Source of the DNA: Beroe forskalii
Lineage: Eukaryota > Ctenophora > Nuda > Beroida > Beroidae
Direction of reading: 5' to 3'
Assembly (NCBI GenBank): GCA_011033025.1
Contig: WFMF01000004.1
Coordinates: 1,798,001-1,862,000, forward strand
Length of the DNA: 64,000 nt
Shown here: positions 47,701 through 57,960 of the stretch, piece by piece
Layout: every line of letters begins with the position of its first letter
Numbering within the stretch: the stretch's first letter is position 1
Notes under the pieces: generated by a model
What the model was told of the DNA's origin: nothing
Database searches by the model: none
Seen by the model: only the letters and a program-made list of their open reading frames with translations
Program-made: the position numbers and the translations under genes

Positions 47701-50553
47701 TGAGAAAGATTTGTTTCGACACACAAGAGCTTTGAAAGTTGAGGTTACGGTTTGGTTACGGTTTGGTTACGGCTGGGCTGACGTCACTCATGTAAATTAG
47801 ATCATGGGATACATTTCCTTTTATCCGTTAAATTCTGGGATTTTTATCAATATGCCACCTTTAAACTTTTGGAGTTGTAGACGGGTTTTTGTCACAAACA
47901 GTGCCATTCAACTATTTCTCCCTTTCCTCAACAATTATGGATGTACCATGCCATCAATTAACCATATTCCATACATACATACCGTGTAACAAAGGGATAT
48001 AATGTCCTCGATTTTTAGGGAAGTTGTGCTAAAAAACTAGGGTATACTGTAGTAACACATATTATTTGGAAAAGTAACATAGCAACCCTGATTGGGCATT
48101 GGAGATTCCGGTGCCCAGGGTATATTGTAATAACACATATAATTATTTGTACTCAAGAGGTTGAAGTTTAAACGAAATAACTGATACGAAAGAATTGTAT
48201 TCAGAAGCTTTCGAAAACCATGTGATTTTATTATTTGGAAAAGTAACATAACAACCCTGCACGCATAGACGCCTTATTTGATCCACAATATAGCGGTTTT
48301 ACGTGGCTTAATGTCCGCGATGTCGTACACGCGTGGCAAGCCTCTAGGAATTTGAGCTTAACAATTTGAAAAACTAACATTTGAAGAACAGGTACACCAC
48401 TACACTGTTATGTTGCAATCTTTTCTGTTGACTTATCGATGATAATCTGTTGAGTGTTGACCGGAGATCCTTCTGAAATCCGAATCAGGGCCGCGCATTA
48501 CCCGTGTACCCGGCTAGTATCGAGCGTACTTTCAATTTTAAGATTTACAATAATAAGATTGTGTTACTTATACGATAAAATTATATGAGACAATTCGGAT
48601 TATCACCCTCGTTAACATATTATGATGAGGACGTCATATCGAGGCTTTGTGGGATCCGAAGATATAGTGATTTTTCCATAAAATACCCAAATTTCTCTCC
48701 CATGCCCTTTTTTCGGAAAAATTAAAGTTTCAATTTTTTAGAAAATTCCTTCGCCATCGAGTTGCTTTGATGACAAAAAAAATGAGAATTTTGTCCGCAA
48801 TGTTTGTTGGGTCACTTTGACGGTCGTTTGGGGGCTACGCCCTATTTTCCTTAAAAACTAAAGCTTCAAAAATTGAATCACCATTCAAAATTGATTTTAA
48901 TAACTGCAAACTTGCAGGGTAAAATTACCATCAAATGGACCTGTGCAAAATTCCACAGCTGTGGTCGTAAGCTAATGCGCGTTGCATCATTTACTTACCG
49001 TCCGTAGAACGGGTACATACCTAGTATCACTAAATAGTAAAGACATAATACTAATGTTATGAGTATAACGTATAGAATTTGAACATCTGGATACCTGCTG
49101 CTCCTTGACCAGTGGATGCCCCTCTCTTAGAGTCGGAATACGATTCTTGGGAATTAAGAGATTGTCATAGTGCTACCATCGATATTATATACAGTTTATA
49201 AATCAACGTAAATCACTAAATCAACGTTCAAGCTTTTGAGTCAAAACATGACGAAGGTCAATATATTCTCCTTTTGAATAAATTATACGAGTATATAATA
49301 TAATAATATTGTGGATTTTGGACCATGTACTTTGATCGCCAGAAATGAAAAGTTCATTGAAGGTAGACCCCCCTAAGCAGGTCCGTAGCCAAGGAGAGGC
49401 CCACAGGGGCTGTGGCCCCCCTCAAAAATGGCAACCCCAAAATTTTGCCCTAATTTTGACGACTATCGTTATATTCTGGTTTGAATAATGCTGTGATATT
49501 TTTGTGTGTAACCGAACAAGTGAATGATATGCTCGATACATTCCGACCCCAAAAACAGTCTAGAAAGTTAGACACCCTATTTTTCAAAACTTTTCCGGGC
49601 ACTCTGCCGCTCTACGCCCCTGGAACCTGTTGGAGGCTGCACCCAAACCCCTGCCGTAGCTTGCTCGCCCTGCGGGGCCCTTCCCGGAAAAATCCTGCCT
49701 AACTCTATTCGTTAAACTAATCATGACCATAACACTTATTACCCTAACACTTATGACCCTAACCCCAATTTAACCCTCACCCCAACCTTAATTCTTCCCT
49801 GATTAGGTCTCCCGTAATCTCCTAAGACAAAAAACAAAATATATTTTCATAATATTGTCAGTATGACGTCTTCCAGATCGGACCGGTGAGAGAGTTATCG
49901 AAGGATACGTTGCCCATCTCGGGGCTGGAGTACGGTTGTAAGTTAGTCCTCGACTACGGTATCAGACTAAACATTCTCCCTCCTGGTACTAAGCCTGAAG
50001 CTCTGGAAAACCTCATCCGGGTCGTAACCACAGCGCTCAGCAAGCAGCAGCATTCACCATGTGAGTCTTTCTAACAGTTCATATCCTCAGCTACAGCTTT
50101 TTTAATGAGTTTTCATAGATTTTTGTTTTTAGGACCATTTCGATTTTAGGTAACTTTTGAAAAACACTACGAGTCACAAGAGGCTAGTTTTTGGGGCTTA
50201 TTCCCATTAAAACTCCCCAAGTGGATATGAAAATCAGCAATCAGGAGTTGAATTTTGAGGGGTTTAGGGGTCAAGCGATTTCCCTTAATTTTTAAAAAAC
50301 CGTTTACCATTTAAAGCACTACAGAAGTATTTCAGTGCCGAGTTACAAGTTTGACTGGTTCGTGGGCGTGGTTTACCTTCTCTTCGGAGGGCACACAGAC
50401 CGCACCCTCTCCTTCCTCTCTGCCTTCTCCACTACCCTCTGTAGTGGCTACTTGTGGAGTCTCCGCCTGCTTTGCTCCTCTTTCATTCAGCCTTCCATAG
50501 CCTCCAGGTTAATCAACAAACTAATAATAAGCGGTTACATGTCGAACTGGTGA
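29792..50553 (+). CDS. TBC1D32: TBC1D32 (broad-minded), 15 exons found, 3' end uncertain
   Basis: Exons: 29792-31030, 31354-31534, 31714-31811, 31986-32111, 32437-32641, 32847-32945, 33193-33293, 35472-35569, 35738-35870, 43323-43481, 43612-43681, 43959-44095, 44299-44475, 49877-50060 and 50336-50553. All borders are GT-AG and all phases agree, giving 1074 aa (human about 1257). Diagnostic segments: SPEQQEILISLKQLF near the N-terminus, ASTPRGLLFLFQGSMLDQC in exon 7, KFGYGYMVSQIIG in exon 8, and KFDWFVGVVYLLFGGHTDRT in exon 15. BROMI/TBC1D32 acts with CCRK/CDK20 in cilium assembly and Hedgehog signalling. The C-terminal catalytically dead TBC portion is not found; exon 15 runs into TGA at 50551, so the last exons are missing, outside the window or lost. 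Three minus-strand genes lie in its introns. Confidence 0.85.
33562..34765 (-). CDS. Single-pass surface protein: SRCR-like domain, GCC2/GCC3 (TNFR-like) repeats, TM; nested in TBC1D32
   Basis: The last exon is open from about 34765 to the stop at 33562. An AG acceptor lies at 34725 (...CTTCAG|GTAATTCC) and another candidate at 34766; upstream exons with the signal peptide were not identified. Order: Asn/Thr/Ser-rich N-terminus with repeated NNTTESLS, potentially heavily N-glycosylated; an SRCR-like segment (VCEVLGYHGGG ... WNVTCLG ... VGCEEG ... FLACR); a second KQPNNT-rich linker; Cys-rich GCC2/GCC3 modules (CDPGYHW, CVKCRRNTFS, CRACPRDHYSEAGSPSC, CPAGYYGDGG); a TM helix (YVVVVAVVGGLLLLIAGVCA); and a ~75-residue acidic cytoplasmic tail (EEEEEEG). 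Inferred role: surface receptor or adhesion molecule. It occupies the intron between TBC1D32 exons 7 and 8. Confidence 0.7.
35805..35994 (+). repeat. 71-bp tandem triplication of a TBC1D32 exon-intron border
   Basis: A 71-bp unit starting GTAACCCAACCCCCAGACCC at 35805 repeats at 35876 and 35947 (third copy decayed by deletions). The unit contains the 3' end of exon 9 and its donor (ATACAG|GTACTG), so the intron starts with two extra copies of exonic sequence. Only the first donor keeps the frame; using the second reads GTA CTG TAA, a stop. Confidence 0.9.
36150..36870. repeat. Array of repeats carrying CTGGGGGC...GCCCCCAG hairpins
   Basis: Four or five copies of a unit with GATGAAAAATGTCTGCAGAG, then GAGCAGGGGTCTGGGGCAGC, then CCCCAGAAGC and a TTTTAACTCTTAT-type segment. 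The GC-rich part folds as CTGGGGGC-GGCA-GCCCCCAG. Units are 110-180 bp with indels. A related array is at 56,280-56,770 and a single unit at 28,290-28,340. Confidence 0.8.
36871..38426. other. TBC1D32 intron 9 interior, no gene seen
   Basis: AT-rich with no coding signal recognised before the nested gene's last exon. Confidence 0.35.
38427..41945 (-). CDS. Secreted Cys-rich multidomain protein, nine exons, 526 aa; nested in TBC1D32 intron 9
   Basis: Exons: 41717-41945, 41012-41449, 40458-40658, 40057-40239, 39750-39863, 39455-39539, 38991-39109, 38804-38833 and 38427-38608; all GT-AG, and 1581 nt closes at 527 codons. Start at 41945 gives the signal peptide MRLQLLLLVVLYAAAVQA. Exon 2 is a ~145-residue beta-rich module (IGWCYQNWEVLPG, LWRITRTPRGLRVTCNGVEI, WSREITKFYF) like the ConA-fold-like modules of many invertebrate secreted proteins. 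Exons 3, 4 and 9 each carry a small Cys module with CxxGxPxVxC, PC, C..P.A.C and CG(x)C (CGEGVPIVACKGNPC; CPEGMPVVTCFVHPC). Exons 5-8 hold further short Cys segments. Most introns are phase 1, compatible with exon shuffling. Function unknown; extracellular matrix or mucus protein is inference. Confidence 0.8.
41946..42860. other. Promoter side of the nested gene, no other gene seen
   Basis: AT-rich intron sequence of TBC1D32; no coding signal recognised. Confidence 0.3.
42880..43205 (+). repeat. Degenerate minisatellite, GTGGTGTCAGAC units
   Basis: About a dozen degenerate 18-24-bp units built on AGTGGTGTCA and CAGAC (for example GACTCGAGTGGTGTCAAACC). It lies just before TBC1D32 exon 10. 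The open frame through it is a by-product of the repeat. Confidence 0.65.
44972..46148 (-). CDS. Secreted protein of unknown family, four exons, 241 aa; nested in TBC1D32 intron 13
   Basis: Exons: 46112-46148, 45747-45939, 45461-45603 and 44972-45324; GT-AG throughout and 726 nt closes at 242 codons. The first exon plus the start of the second encode the signal peptide MAKTLVLITAFLGLAAAQ. The mature protein has paired Cys in exons 2 and 3 (AQFPCYDEVEGYFFKWRVKH, EKCNAQDRCTGVRCIEE, DQCELSDSGRYS) and a C-terminal ~115-residue segment (KTCSVGERCHVSYTITDSAG ... EGDWVLKTVHNGETI ... ISVTVE) that reads like an immunoglobulin-type beta sandwich. I recognise no named family. Like its neighbour it is transcribed opposite to TBC1D32. 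Confidence 0.75.
46149..49876. other. Remaining part of TBC1D32 intron 13
   Basis: No gene recognised. A direct repeat of TTATTTGGAAAAGTAACATA occurs at ~48062 and ~48232, about 170 bp apart, each followed by CAACCCTG. GGTTACGGTTTGGTTACGG is a short tandem at 47744-47773. At 49,370-49,690 there are GC-rich tracts (GGCCCACAGGGGCTGTGGCC; CACCCAAACCCCTGCCGTAG) resembling dispersed repeat fragments, followed by CCCTAACACTTATGACCCTAA repeats. Confidence 0.4.
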
Positions 50554-51420
50554 CCGTATACCGTAACTTACATGGTCGAGGCGACAGCCGAAACTGTGCT
50601 AGTTGGATAATGGACGAGGCGTTCCCAGTTTATTATCAAAGGTATACGGTCACAGCTGAGATCATGAAACCCGATAATACCCCGATCGGAAACAGTTGGG
50701 ACCGACTGTTCTCTGACCAAACAATAGTATTTCTTCTCACTTGGGTCTGACGACCCTCGCCTGGATTCAAAGCTTTAATAGATTTTTTAGTGCTCCTTTA
50801 TGAAATCAAATTTTATTTTAAGATTTTTTGCACTGTTATTCAGTAGGTGTTTGGTCATTAAAATTCACTTTCCTTAATTATGATCTAGTACATAAAAATA
50901 TGTGCAATACTATTTTGTTAGTATAACAGTGAAATTCCGGTGTTTCTAGCATGTCTGTGTCATTTGATATCCGGGATTATATAAAGTAGCGCGTGACGTA
51001 ATCAAGGTAAGTGATACGACCGCAACACCCCTACCTCTGCAGACCCGTATCCTGTGTAATGTATTTTGTTTTAATCTCACTTTTGTGTGTTTGGGAACAG
51101 ACTTGTTTTGTTTTACCGTATCTGACTAAAAATAACGTTTAATTTTGAGAATAAACTGCAAGTTTTATTCATGGGAGATATTTCTTTTCTAAAGTTTGAA
51201 TATTGTAGGTACGGATGCAAGTAAAACTTTGAAAAAAGGTCTGTTTCAAGGGCATTATCTGTGTCGGCTATTTTTGGAGGATTTTCGTATCTGCCACAGT
51301 CATCAGTGATCACAAAGTGATCAGTAATCAATCCATGGAATAAAGGTGTCATCTCTACCTTCCTATAACTCCTTACCCCGACCCCTAAAGGCCTAACTTT
51401 GGCAAAACGGCTTAATTCCA
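50554..51420. other. Downstream of TBC1D32 exon 15
   Basis: A frame in 50,505-50,750 continues through the exon-15 stop in another phase, but its sequence does not resemble the expected TBC1D32 C-terminus. No further exon identified. Confidence 0.35.
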
Positions 51421-51499
51421 ACGTGGTGTATGGTTTAATCTTTCACTGGTCACCCAGACAGATCGGAAATCACTCTTAGAGTTAGACCAGTTAAGGATA

Positions 51500-52200
51500 A
51501 ATCTGATGGTCTTCTCTGATCACTTGTTAACATTTCACTGGTCAGCCATAAACCAGACCGATGAGAACACTCTTGACCAGTCCAACAATCACCATCTGAA
51601 TGCGCGCCCTGACACGGGACACTAATTCAATGATCAATCTGATGTCAGGTTACTGATCACTCATCACTTTAAAACTGGTTGCCTGTCACTGGTTGCCTGT
51701 CTCCAGTTCATTGCTCATCCTGACACCAATTCACTGATCACCCACCAATTCACTGATCACCACCAATTCACTGATCAACCTGACACCAATTCACTGATTA
51801 CCCTGACACCAAATCATTGCTCACCCTGACACCAATTCACTGATCAGCCTGACACCAATTCACTGATTACCCTGACACCAAATCATTGCTCACCTGACAC
51901 AATTCTGATCAGCCTGACACCAATTCACTGATCACCCCGACACCAGTTCACTGCGCACAGTGACACCAATTCATTACTCACCCTGACCCAATTCACTAAC
52001 ACTGTTTACGCTGACACCAATTCATTGATCACTGACACTCCAACATCAATTCACAGATCACTCCGATACCTGATTACTGATCATACCGACAACAAATTAA
52101 CTGACCACCCTGACAACGATTCGCTGTTCGCTCTAACACCAATTCGCTTAAAACTGATACCAGGATACTGATCGCTATGAAACCAGATAATTTAACACTT
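51500..52200 (+). repeat. Minisatellite, ~20-24-bp units CTGACACCAATTCACTGATC
   Basis: More than 20 imperfect units, most regular from 51,715 to 52,030, in which CTGACACCAATTCACTGATC or ACCCTGACACCAAATCATTG alternate. The flanks (51,430-51,700 and 52,030-52,200) are progressively degenerate copies, the pattern of a central homogenised array with decayed edges. Confidence 0.85.
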
Positions 52201-53198
52201 TGGCAATAAATCTACTTTTCATTGGCGGATCTCTGGATACCATTCTACCAAGAACCTTCAAACCAGGCAGCTGTACAGTCAACAGTGTACACTGTACAGT
52301 ACGGGAACAATTGCTTTACAAGTTTGAAAAACGCTTGTTTATTTAAGTAAAGATTGTGATATATACGAAGTAAATGACTTGATAATACGAGTAAATAATA
52401 ATTAATGCAACATAATAATTATGTGAAATAATTGGGTGAAATTAGCTGGGCGGCAAAACAAACATAAACACGGAATAACGATGTTATAATATTGCAGATG
52501 TAGTGTTTATTCTGTGCTGTGGATATGTATAGAATATCGCGGTGACCGAACCTACGTCATCAGCAGAAATCTTAACATGCATATATCTTCCGCTATATAG
52601 GGCGTAGCGCTACCGGAATTTCACCGTGTTGTTTGTTGTGATAAGTTGCATCTAATTACGTCGATTAACTTGTACCTTAAAATTGATGACCAAACACCTT
52701 TAATGCTTACGTCAGCATGGGGAGGGGTTCTGCCGATGATGGCAGAGGGGAGTGAGGGGTTATTGTTGCAAAAAGGATGATGTAATATATGACGGCTCCC
52801 AAATTTTAGGCCCGGGTGCCCCCATTTCAAGCGTCCTCCCAAAAATTTTGAGAATCAAAGAAATAAACTGTAATTTCAATGAATTAAAAGCTAATACATA
52901 CAACAATTTGACGAAGTGACCTCTTTCAAACTCAAAGACTGCCAAATGACCTTAGCTTACTCCACCGTATAAGCTCATTAGGTTCAAGAAATAGAACATT
53001 CTACGCACTAAAGGTTACTATTTTGTGTCTATAGCCCTTGAAACCTTTTAAAAGTGCCCTGTAAAGCTAATCCCACAGCCGTATTAATTAAATAATCTAT
53101 GTTCATGTTCTAATAATTCTGTCCTTCATCAGAGTTTACAATAAGTGTCTACAAATAAGCTACAACGTTGCAATAAGTGTTTACTGTTTGTCAGTGGA
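52201..53198. other. Intergenic, no gene recognised
   Basis: AT-rich; contains the 3' side of the beta/gamma-crystallin-like gene. No coding or RNA feature supported. Confidence 0.35.
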
Positions 53199-54944
53199 TC
53201 AGCATTCCAGAACATTTTCTTTATCTCTACCACAGCATGTAAGACGTTGAACTCCTGTGATTTCACCCACGAAGTCTTCAGCTACCAAGGCATCATTGAT
53301 GTCGTCCAGAGAGTCACCCTCGCAGATGTCGTAGGAATCACCGCCCCATTTGGGGTTCTTGTAAACCCTCCAGTATCCAGTGAAGCTTGCTACTGATTGT
53401 ATGGCGTCGTTATACTTTCCACTGCCCGAGTTCAGTATACCATTGGAACGTGTGAAATAGACAACACCACTTGCTTCACCATTGTCATAGTTAACTCGGA
53501 ATATGTAGCTACAAACCGGGTGGTCTTCATGCAATTCTTCAACAGTTTCAACGTCATCATTGTCATCCAGATACTTAACGTTATTACCCTCACACACGAT
53601 TTGTACTCCATCATCAGAAATCAATTTCCAGTTACCACTAATTGCCTTGACACTTGTCACTCCACCTCTGATGTTTGTTGTTTCCGTTATGTCATCGTCC
53701 CGTTGATCATCCCAGTTATCATTATCATAGATCTCCAACTGGCACTGTTCTGTGTTACATGCCATTGTTTCTGTGGAATCACCCTGACACTCCAAGCCTC
53801 CGTTCTGTGGAGCAGGGCTGTCACAGCTTCTCTGCCTCTCCTGTTCTCCACCGTTACAGAGTTTAGTGCACCGAGTTGGGGGGCTCCAGGGCCCAAATCC
53901 ACCATCGATCTTACAGAGAGAGGCGCTTGAGGCGCCCTCTTGGTCAGTGTAGCCCCCACCAGCGCATGCCTCACAGACAGAGGAGCCGGGTTCCGAACTG
54001 AAGGTGTTGAGAGGGCAGGGGGTGCAACTGCTGGGCCCTGACTCACTGTACTGTCCAGCAGGACAGTCCACACACTCGCCACCCTGGAACTCCTGACCAG
54101 GATCACACGACACTAGACCTCCACCTGAGGGTTGCTATAGTCACTATGCGGACATGCGTACAATGTACATAGACTGTTATCAATTCATTGAGTTAGAGAT
54201 TGATTCTAGACTTTATTTTTTATAGACTTTTATTTGATAGTTATCATATTTTACATTGTCGTAACGTAATGAAGTAATAAGTTGGCAATAAGTGATACTG
54301 CAGGTATAACTATATCTCCATCATCATGATTAGTTATTGGACATTTTGATTGTGATGATTACCTGTTAGAGGTTCTATAATGCTTTCAGGTTCTGGGCAA
54401 TCTAGGACATTTTCTTTATCTCTACCACAGCATGTAAGACGTTGAACTCCTGTGATTTCACCCACGAAGTCTTCAGCTACCAAGACATCATTGATGTCGT
54501 CCAGAGAGTCACCCTCGCAGATGTCATAGGACTCACCGCCCCATTTGGGGTTCTTGTAGACCCTCCAGTATCCCGTGAAGCTTGCTACTGATTGTATGGC
54601 GTCGTTATACTTACCACTGCCCGAGTTCAGTATAGCATTGGAACGAGTGAAATACACAACACCACTTGCTTCACCATTGTCATAGTTAACTCGGAATATG
54701 TAGCTACAAACCGGGTGGTCTTCATGCAATTCTTCAACAGTTTCAACGTTATCATTGTCATCCAGATAATTAACGTTATTACCCTCACACACGATTTGTA
54801 CTCCATCATCAGAAATCAATTTCCAGTTGCCACTAATTGCCTTGACACTTGTCACTCCACCTCTGATGTTTGTTGTTTCCATTATGTCATCGTCCCGTTG
54901 ATCATCATAGTTATCATCATCATAGAGCTCCAAGATCCCTTCTC
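53199..54944 (-). CDS. Extracellular protein with two beta/gamma-crystallin-like domains around GCC2/GCC3 and TSP1 modules (5' exon(s) missing)
   Basis: Exons 54363-54944 and 53199-54124 join in phase 1 (…CTAACAG|GT and CCTCAG|GTGG). Order: beta/gamma-crystallin-like domain 1 (ELYDDDNYDDQ ... VTSVKAISGNWKLISDDGVQ ... IQSVASFTGYWRVYKNPKWG); GCC2/GCC3 Cys modules (CDPGQEFQGGECVDCPAGQY, CTPCPLNTFSSEPGSSVCEA); a TSP1 repeat (GGFGPWSPPTRCTKLCNGGE ... RSC ... CNTEQC); then domain 2, differing from domain 1 at about 10 of ~177 residues. SV-SG-W-Y motifs fit Greek-key beta/gamma units, with acidic D/N runs that could bind calcium. The exon-1 acceptor (TTTCAG|GAGAAG at 54945) requires an upstream exon, presumably with the signal peptide, which I did not find. 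Secretion is inferred from the modules. Confidence 0.75.
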
Positions 54945-55079
54945 CTGAAATATTAGGTTGAGTGGAATAAGTGTAATATGAATAGACAAATGGTTTAGAG
55001 GTTTAGGACGTATCAATACCAGTATACCATCGTAAACTATTTAGTATTTGTTGAGCTGATGTATTAGATGTATTATTAC

Positions 55080-55260
55080 CCTGCAGTGTAATTACTTTTC
55101 GAATTTTTGAGCAATATTAATCATGTAATATCACCGTACCCAGCAGTTGAATTACTGTCAAGTGTGTAATTACTATACCTCAACTGTTGAATTACTATTC
55201 AAGTGTTGAATTACTATTCCCAGCTGTTGAATTACTACTGTTGAATTACTACCAATTTTC
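55080..55260 (+). repeat. Short degenerate minisatellite, GTTGAATTACTATT units
   Basis: About eight units of TGTTGAATTACTATTC or close variants, most regular from 55,140 to 55,255. Confidence 0.7.
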
Positions 55261-56279
55261 TGAAACGGCCATTCGCACGATTCTAACCTATTTGCTATCT
55301 CTGTGCGGATGTAAATAGGAGAATAATAAGCTCCCATGATATCTGTTATCGCGCTTTTCATATTAAAAACGACTCGATGTAATCTATTCTTAACCGTATA
55401 TATACTGTAAAACAAGATAAAATAACGATAAGGAGCACAAAATGTTCGGTACGATATATGTTATATTCTAAACGGCACATTCGGTAGCACAAGATAAAGT
55501 AAATCTAAATGGCGCCACCCAGACGGGCTTGATAACTCCATCCGTGTTTCAATGTTTATTTATCTAGTCTTAGAGATATAGCGCAGACTTGTGGCGCCAT
55601 ATATAGGGTGTATAGCTCCGTTTTATCAAATTCAACTTCATTATTTCTGTGCGCCGTCGTTTCTATCAGTCAGTGTTCGTTACTTGAAGATAATGATTAT
55701 GGCACAAAACTGAGGAGTACATAGATACATTTTGATGCACTCTAAAGATTTAGCTGACTACATTCACATGTGATCGTGTTTTACTTTAAGGGCAGATTCT
55801 ATACGAGATCCGCATAAGATTGTAGCTCTCGAGTCAGTTGTTATTAATGTTTGTGGTGTGGATTGTTTTGTTTTCGATTGAGTTCTTTTTTATGGCAATG
55901 AAAGATCAAAACAAAATTTTTGTGAAGTACATATACATACACTACATCATACACTAACAGTATGTATCAATGCTGGGTGCTGGTTGTATCATTTGGACTT
56001 TTGAACTTATTCGCTGAATTGACCCCGATACGATGATGATGTGATTCTGACTTCTACAAATCACTGGCAAATTTGTCCAAAATTCTCGCCCATACCTCGA
56101 AAAAATATTTTTTTGCATGTATCCTGAGTTTTAAATCACAAAACTGCATATTTTTTGCGCAGGCTAATTCTGATTTCATATACAACAAAAATTGTTCACA
56201 GGTGCACGAAATCAATTTCAAAATTTCCTCTCAGCAGCATCCTAAAAGCTCCCTGCACGTTGAGTTGATTTCTAATTAG
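55261..56279. other. Intergenic, no gene recognised
   Basis: AT-rich; nothing supported. The missing 5' exon of the beta/gamma-crystallin-like gene could lie here. Confidence 0.3.
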
Positions 56280-56790
56280 TGGGCAGGGCAGCCCCCAGCC
56301 AGGAGTTTTCTATAAATAAATTTGCCGCCTCAATAGTTTTAACTCTTAATTCTGTCCTGTAAGTTGAGTCGATTGATAACATTTCTGGCGCCTCAATAGG
56401 TTTTCTATAAATAAAAATTGTCGCCTCAATATTTTAACTTTTTTTTGTCCTATAACTTGAGTCGATTGATAACATGTGAAGCAGGGGTCTGGGGGCGACA
56501 GCCCCCAGAAGTCAGACGTTTTCTATAAATAAAATTGTCGCCTCAATAGGATTTTAACTCTTAATTCTGTCCTGTAAGTTGAGTCGATTGATAATATGTG
56601 AAGCAAGGGTCTGGGGGCGGCAGCCCCCAGAAGTCAGACGTTTTCTATAAATAAAATTGTCGCCTCAATAGGATTTTAACTATTAATTCTGTCCTGTAAG
56701 TTGAGTCGTTATTGATAATATGTAGGCTTAAAGGAGGATACAGGGCAGCAGCCCAACATTTCTATAAATAAATTTTCACCTCAATAGGAT
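56280..56790. repeat. Second array of CTGGGGGC-GGCA-GCCCCCAG repeats
   Basis: Four ~120-bp units: TAAGTTGAGTCGATTGATAA, then GCAAGGGTCTGGGGGCGGCA, then GCCCCCAGAAGTCAGACG and TTTTCTATAAATAAAATTGT with CGCCTCAATAGGATTTTAAC. The last unit is degenerate. The same family as at 36.2-36.9 kb. Confidence 0.85.
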
Positions 56791-56999
56791 AATATAGCTT
56801 TTGGCTAACATAATTTAGAATCAAGGTACTTAGCAAATCAATGTAGTTACAATTTCTGAGATGAAGATTAATATTAGATTTGGATCAGTGAACAATTTAA
56901 TATTATACTTAAAATCGTAATTTTATTCAAAGCAATTTCTGAATACTTACTATTTTTAAAATATTTGAAACATCCAAAATTTTGAAACATGAAAATTTT

Positions 57000-57960
57000 T
57001 TCATTTAAAATTGTTTAAAAACATACTTTCATTTCAAAATTTTAAAAAGAACCCCTTAAAATGGAAAGTCGTAAATCCCAAAAAATACAATTTTAAATTT
57101 TTCTTTAAAAATGCATTCGTTTCTAAAAAAAAGGAAAAAAACTAAAATAATTTTTGCATTTTTTTTGGGTTTGGGAAATTCTAAAAAATTTCCATATTTT
57201 AAAAAGGGTTTTTGATTAGGAGGGCCCAGGTTTAAAATTTTCGTTTTTCTATATTTCATTTGAAAAAAATTGCCCATTATTCTAAAACCGAGTTCAATAA
57301 AAAATTTTCCGTCTCTTTGTTGAGGTAAAAAACAGAAAATACCCCCCTTGGGTGTGAAAATTACCATCATTTACTCAAAATCTGAAAACCCCAAAAAGAC
57401 TCGCAACCCCTTTTTTTCATGAATTTCCCATAAGTTTAATTATTGTAATTCACCAATTTTATTCCCTTAACTTTTTATTGATTTTGAATACCTTTTAAAA
57501 TCATTTTGCAACCCTTGGCTCCTTTTCCCCTTTGAAAAAAGGGGGGCCGGGGTCCCCTTTAACCCAAAATAAAAACTTAACGGACCTTTTTCAGAGCATC
57601 TTTCTTGTCGGTTTTGTAACCCCAAGGAAGACATTTCGACAAAAAATCCCAAAATCCCAATTTAAAAATTTTTTAATACCTTTTCCCTTTTAAATTTAAA
57701 GTTAAACAACAACTTTAAAAAAATTTTTAAACAAGGGTGTTTTTCCTATGCTCACCCTATTCAATTTTTTTTCTGTTAAAAAAACAGTACCAAAAAGATC
57801 CCTGAAAAAATTGTTCAAAAAAACTTTTGGGGAAAAACCAATCTGAATAAATTTTCCTAAAACGTTTGGGGTTGTTAATGGTTTCTCGGTGTTTTGGATA
57901 AAAATTTTTAATTTTTTGAGGAAAGGGACTCAACTGGTCTCACTTTGCTAAGCAATCAGG
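57000..57960. other. Probable low-quality sequence
   Basis: Homopolymer-stuttered composition (AAAAAGGGTTTTTGATTAGG, CCCCTTTGAAAAAAGGGGGG, TTTTTTCTGTTAAAAAAACA) unlike any neighbouring DNA, with sharp onset near 57,000 and end near 57,950. It resembles the unreliable tail of a sequencing read. Frames here should not be interpreted. Confidence 0.6.

Noticed and set aside
50454..50750. Extension of TBC1D32 in a shifted frame
   Set aside because: Reads through in another phase with no match to the expected C-terminus; not supportable as an exon.
53397..53930. Plus-strand open frames opposite the beta/gamma-crystallin-like gene
   Set aside because: Antisense shadow; the same shadow appears opposite the duplicate at 54.6-54.9 kb.
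57056..57652. Two minus-strand open frames of ~60-100 aa
   Set aside because: They lie in the suspect low-quality stretch and have homopolymer-driven composition.
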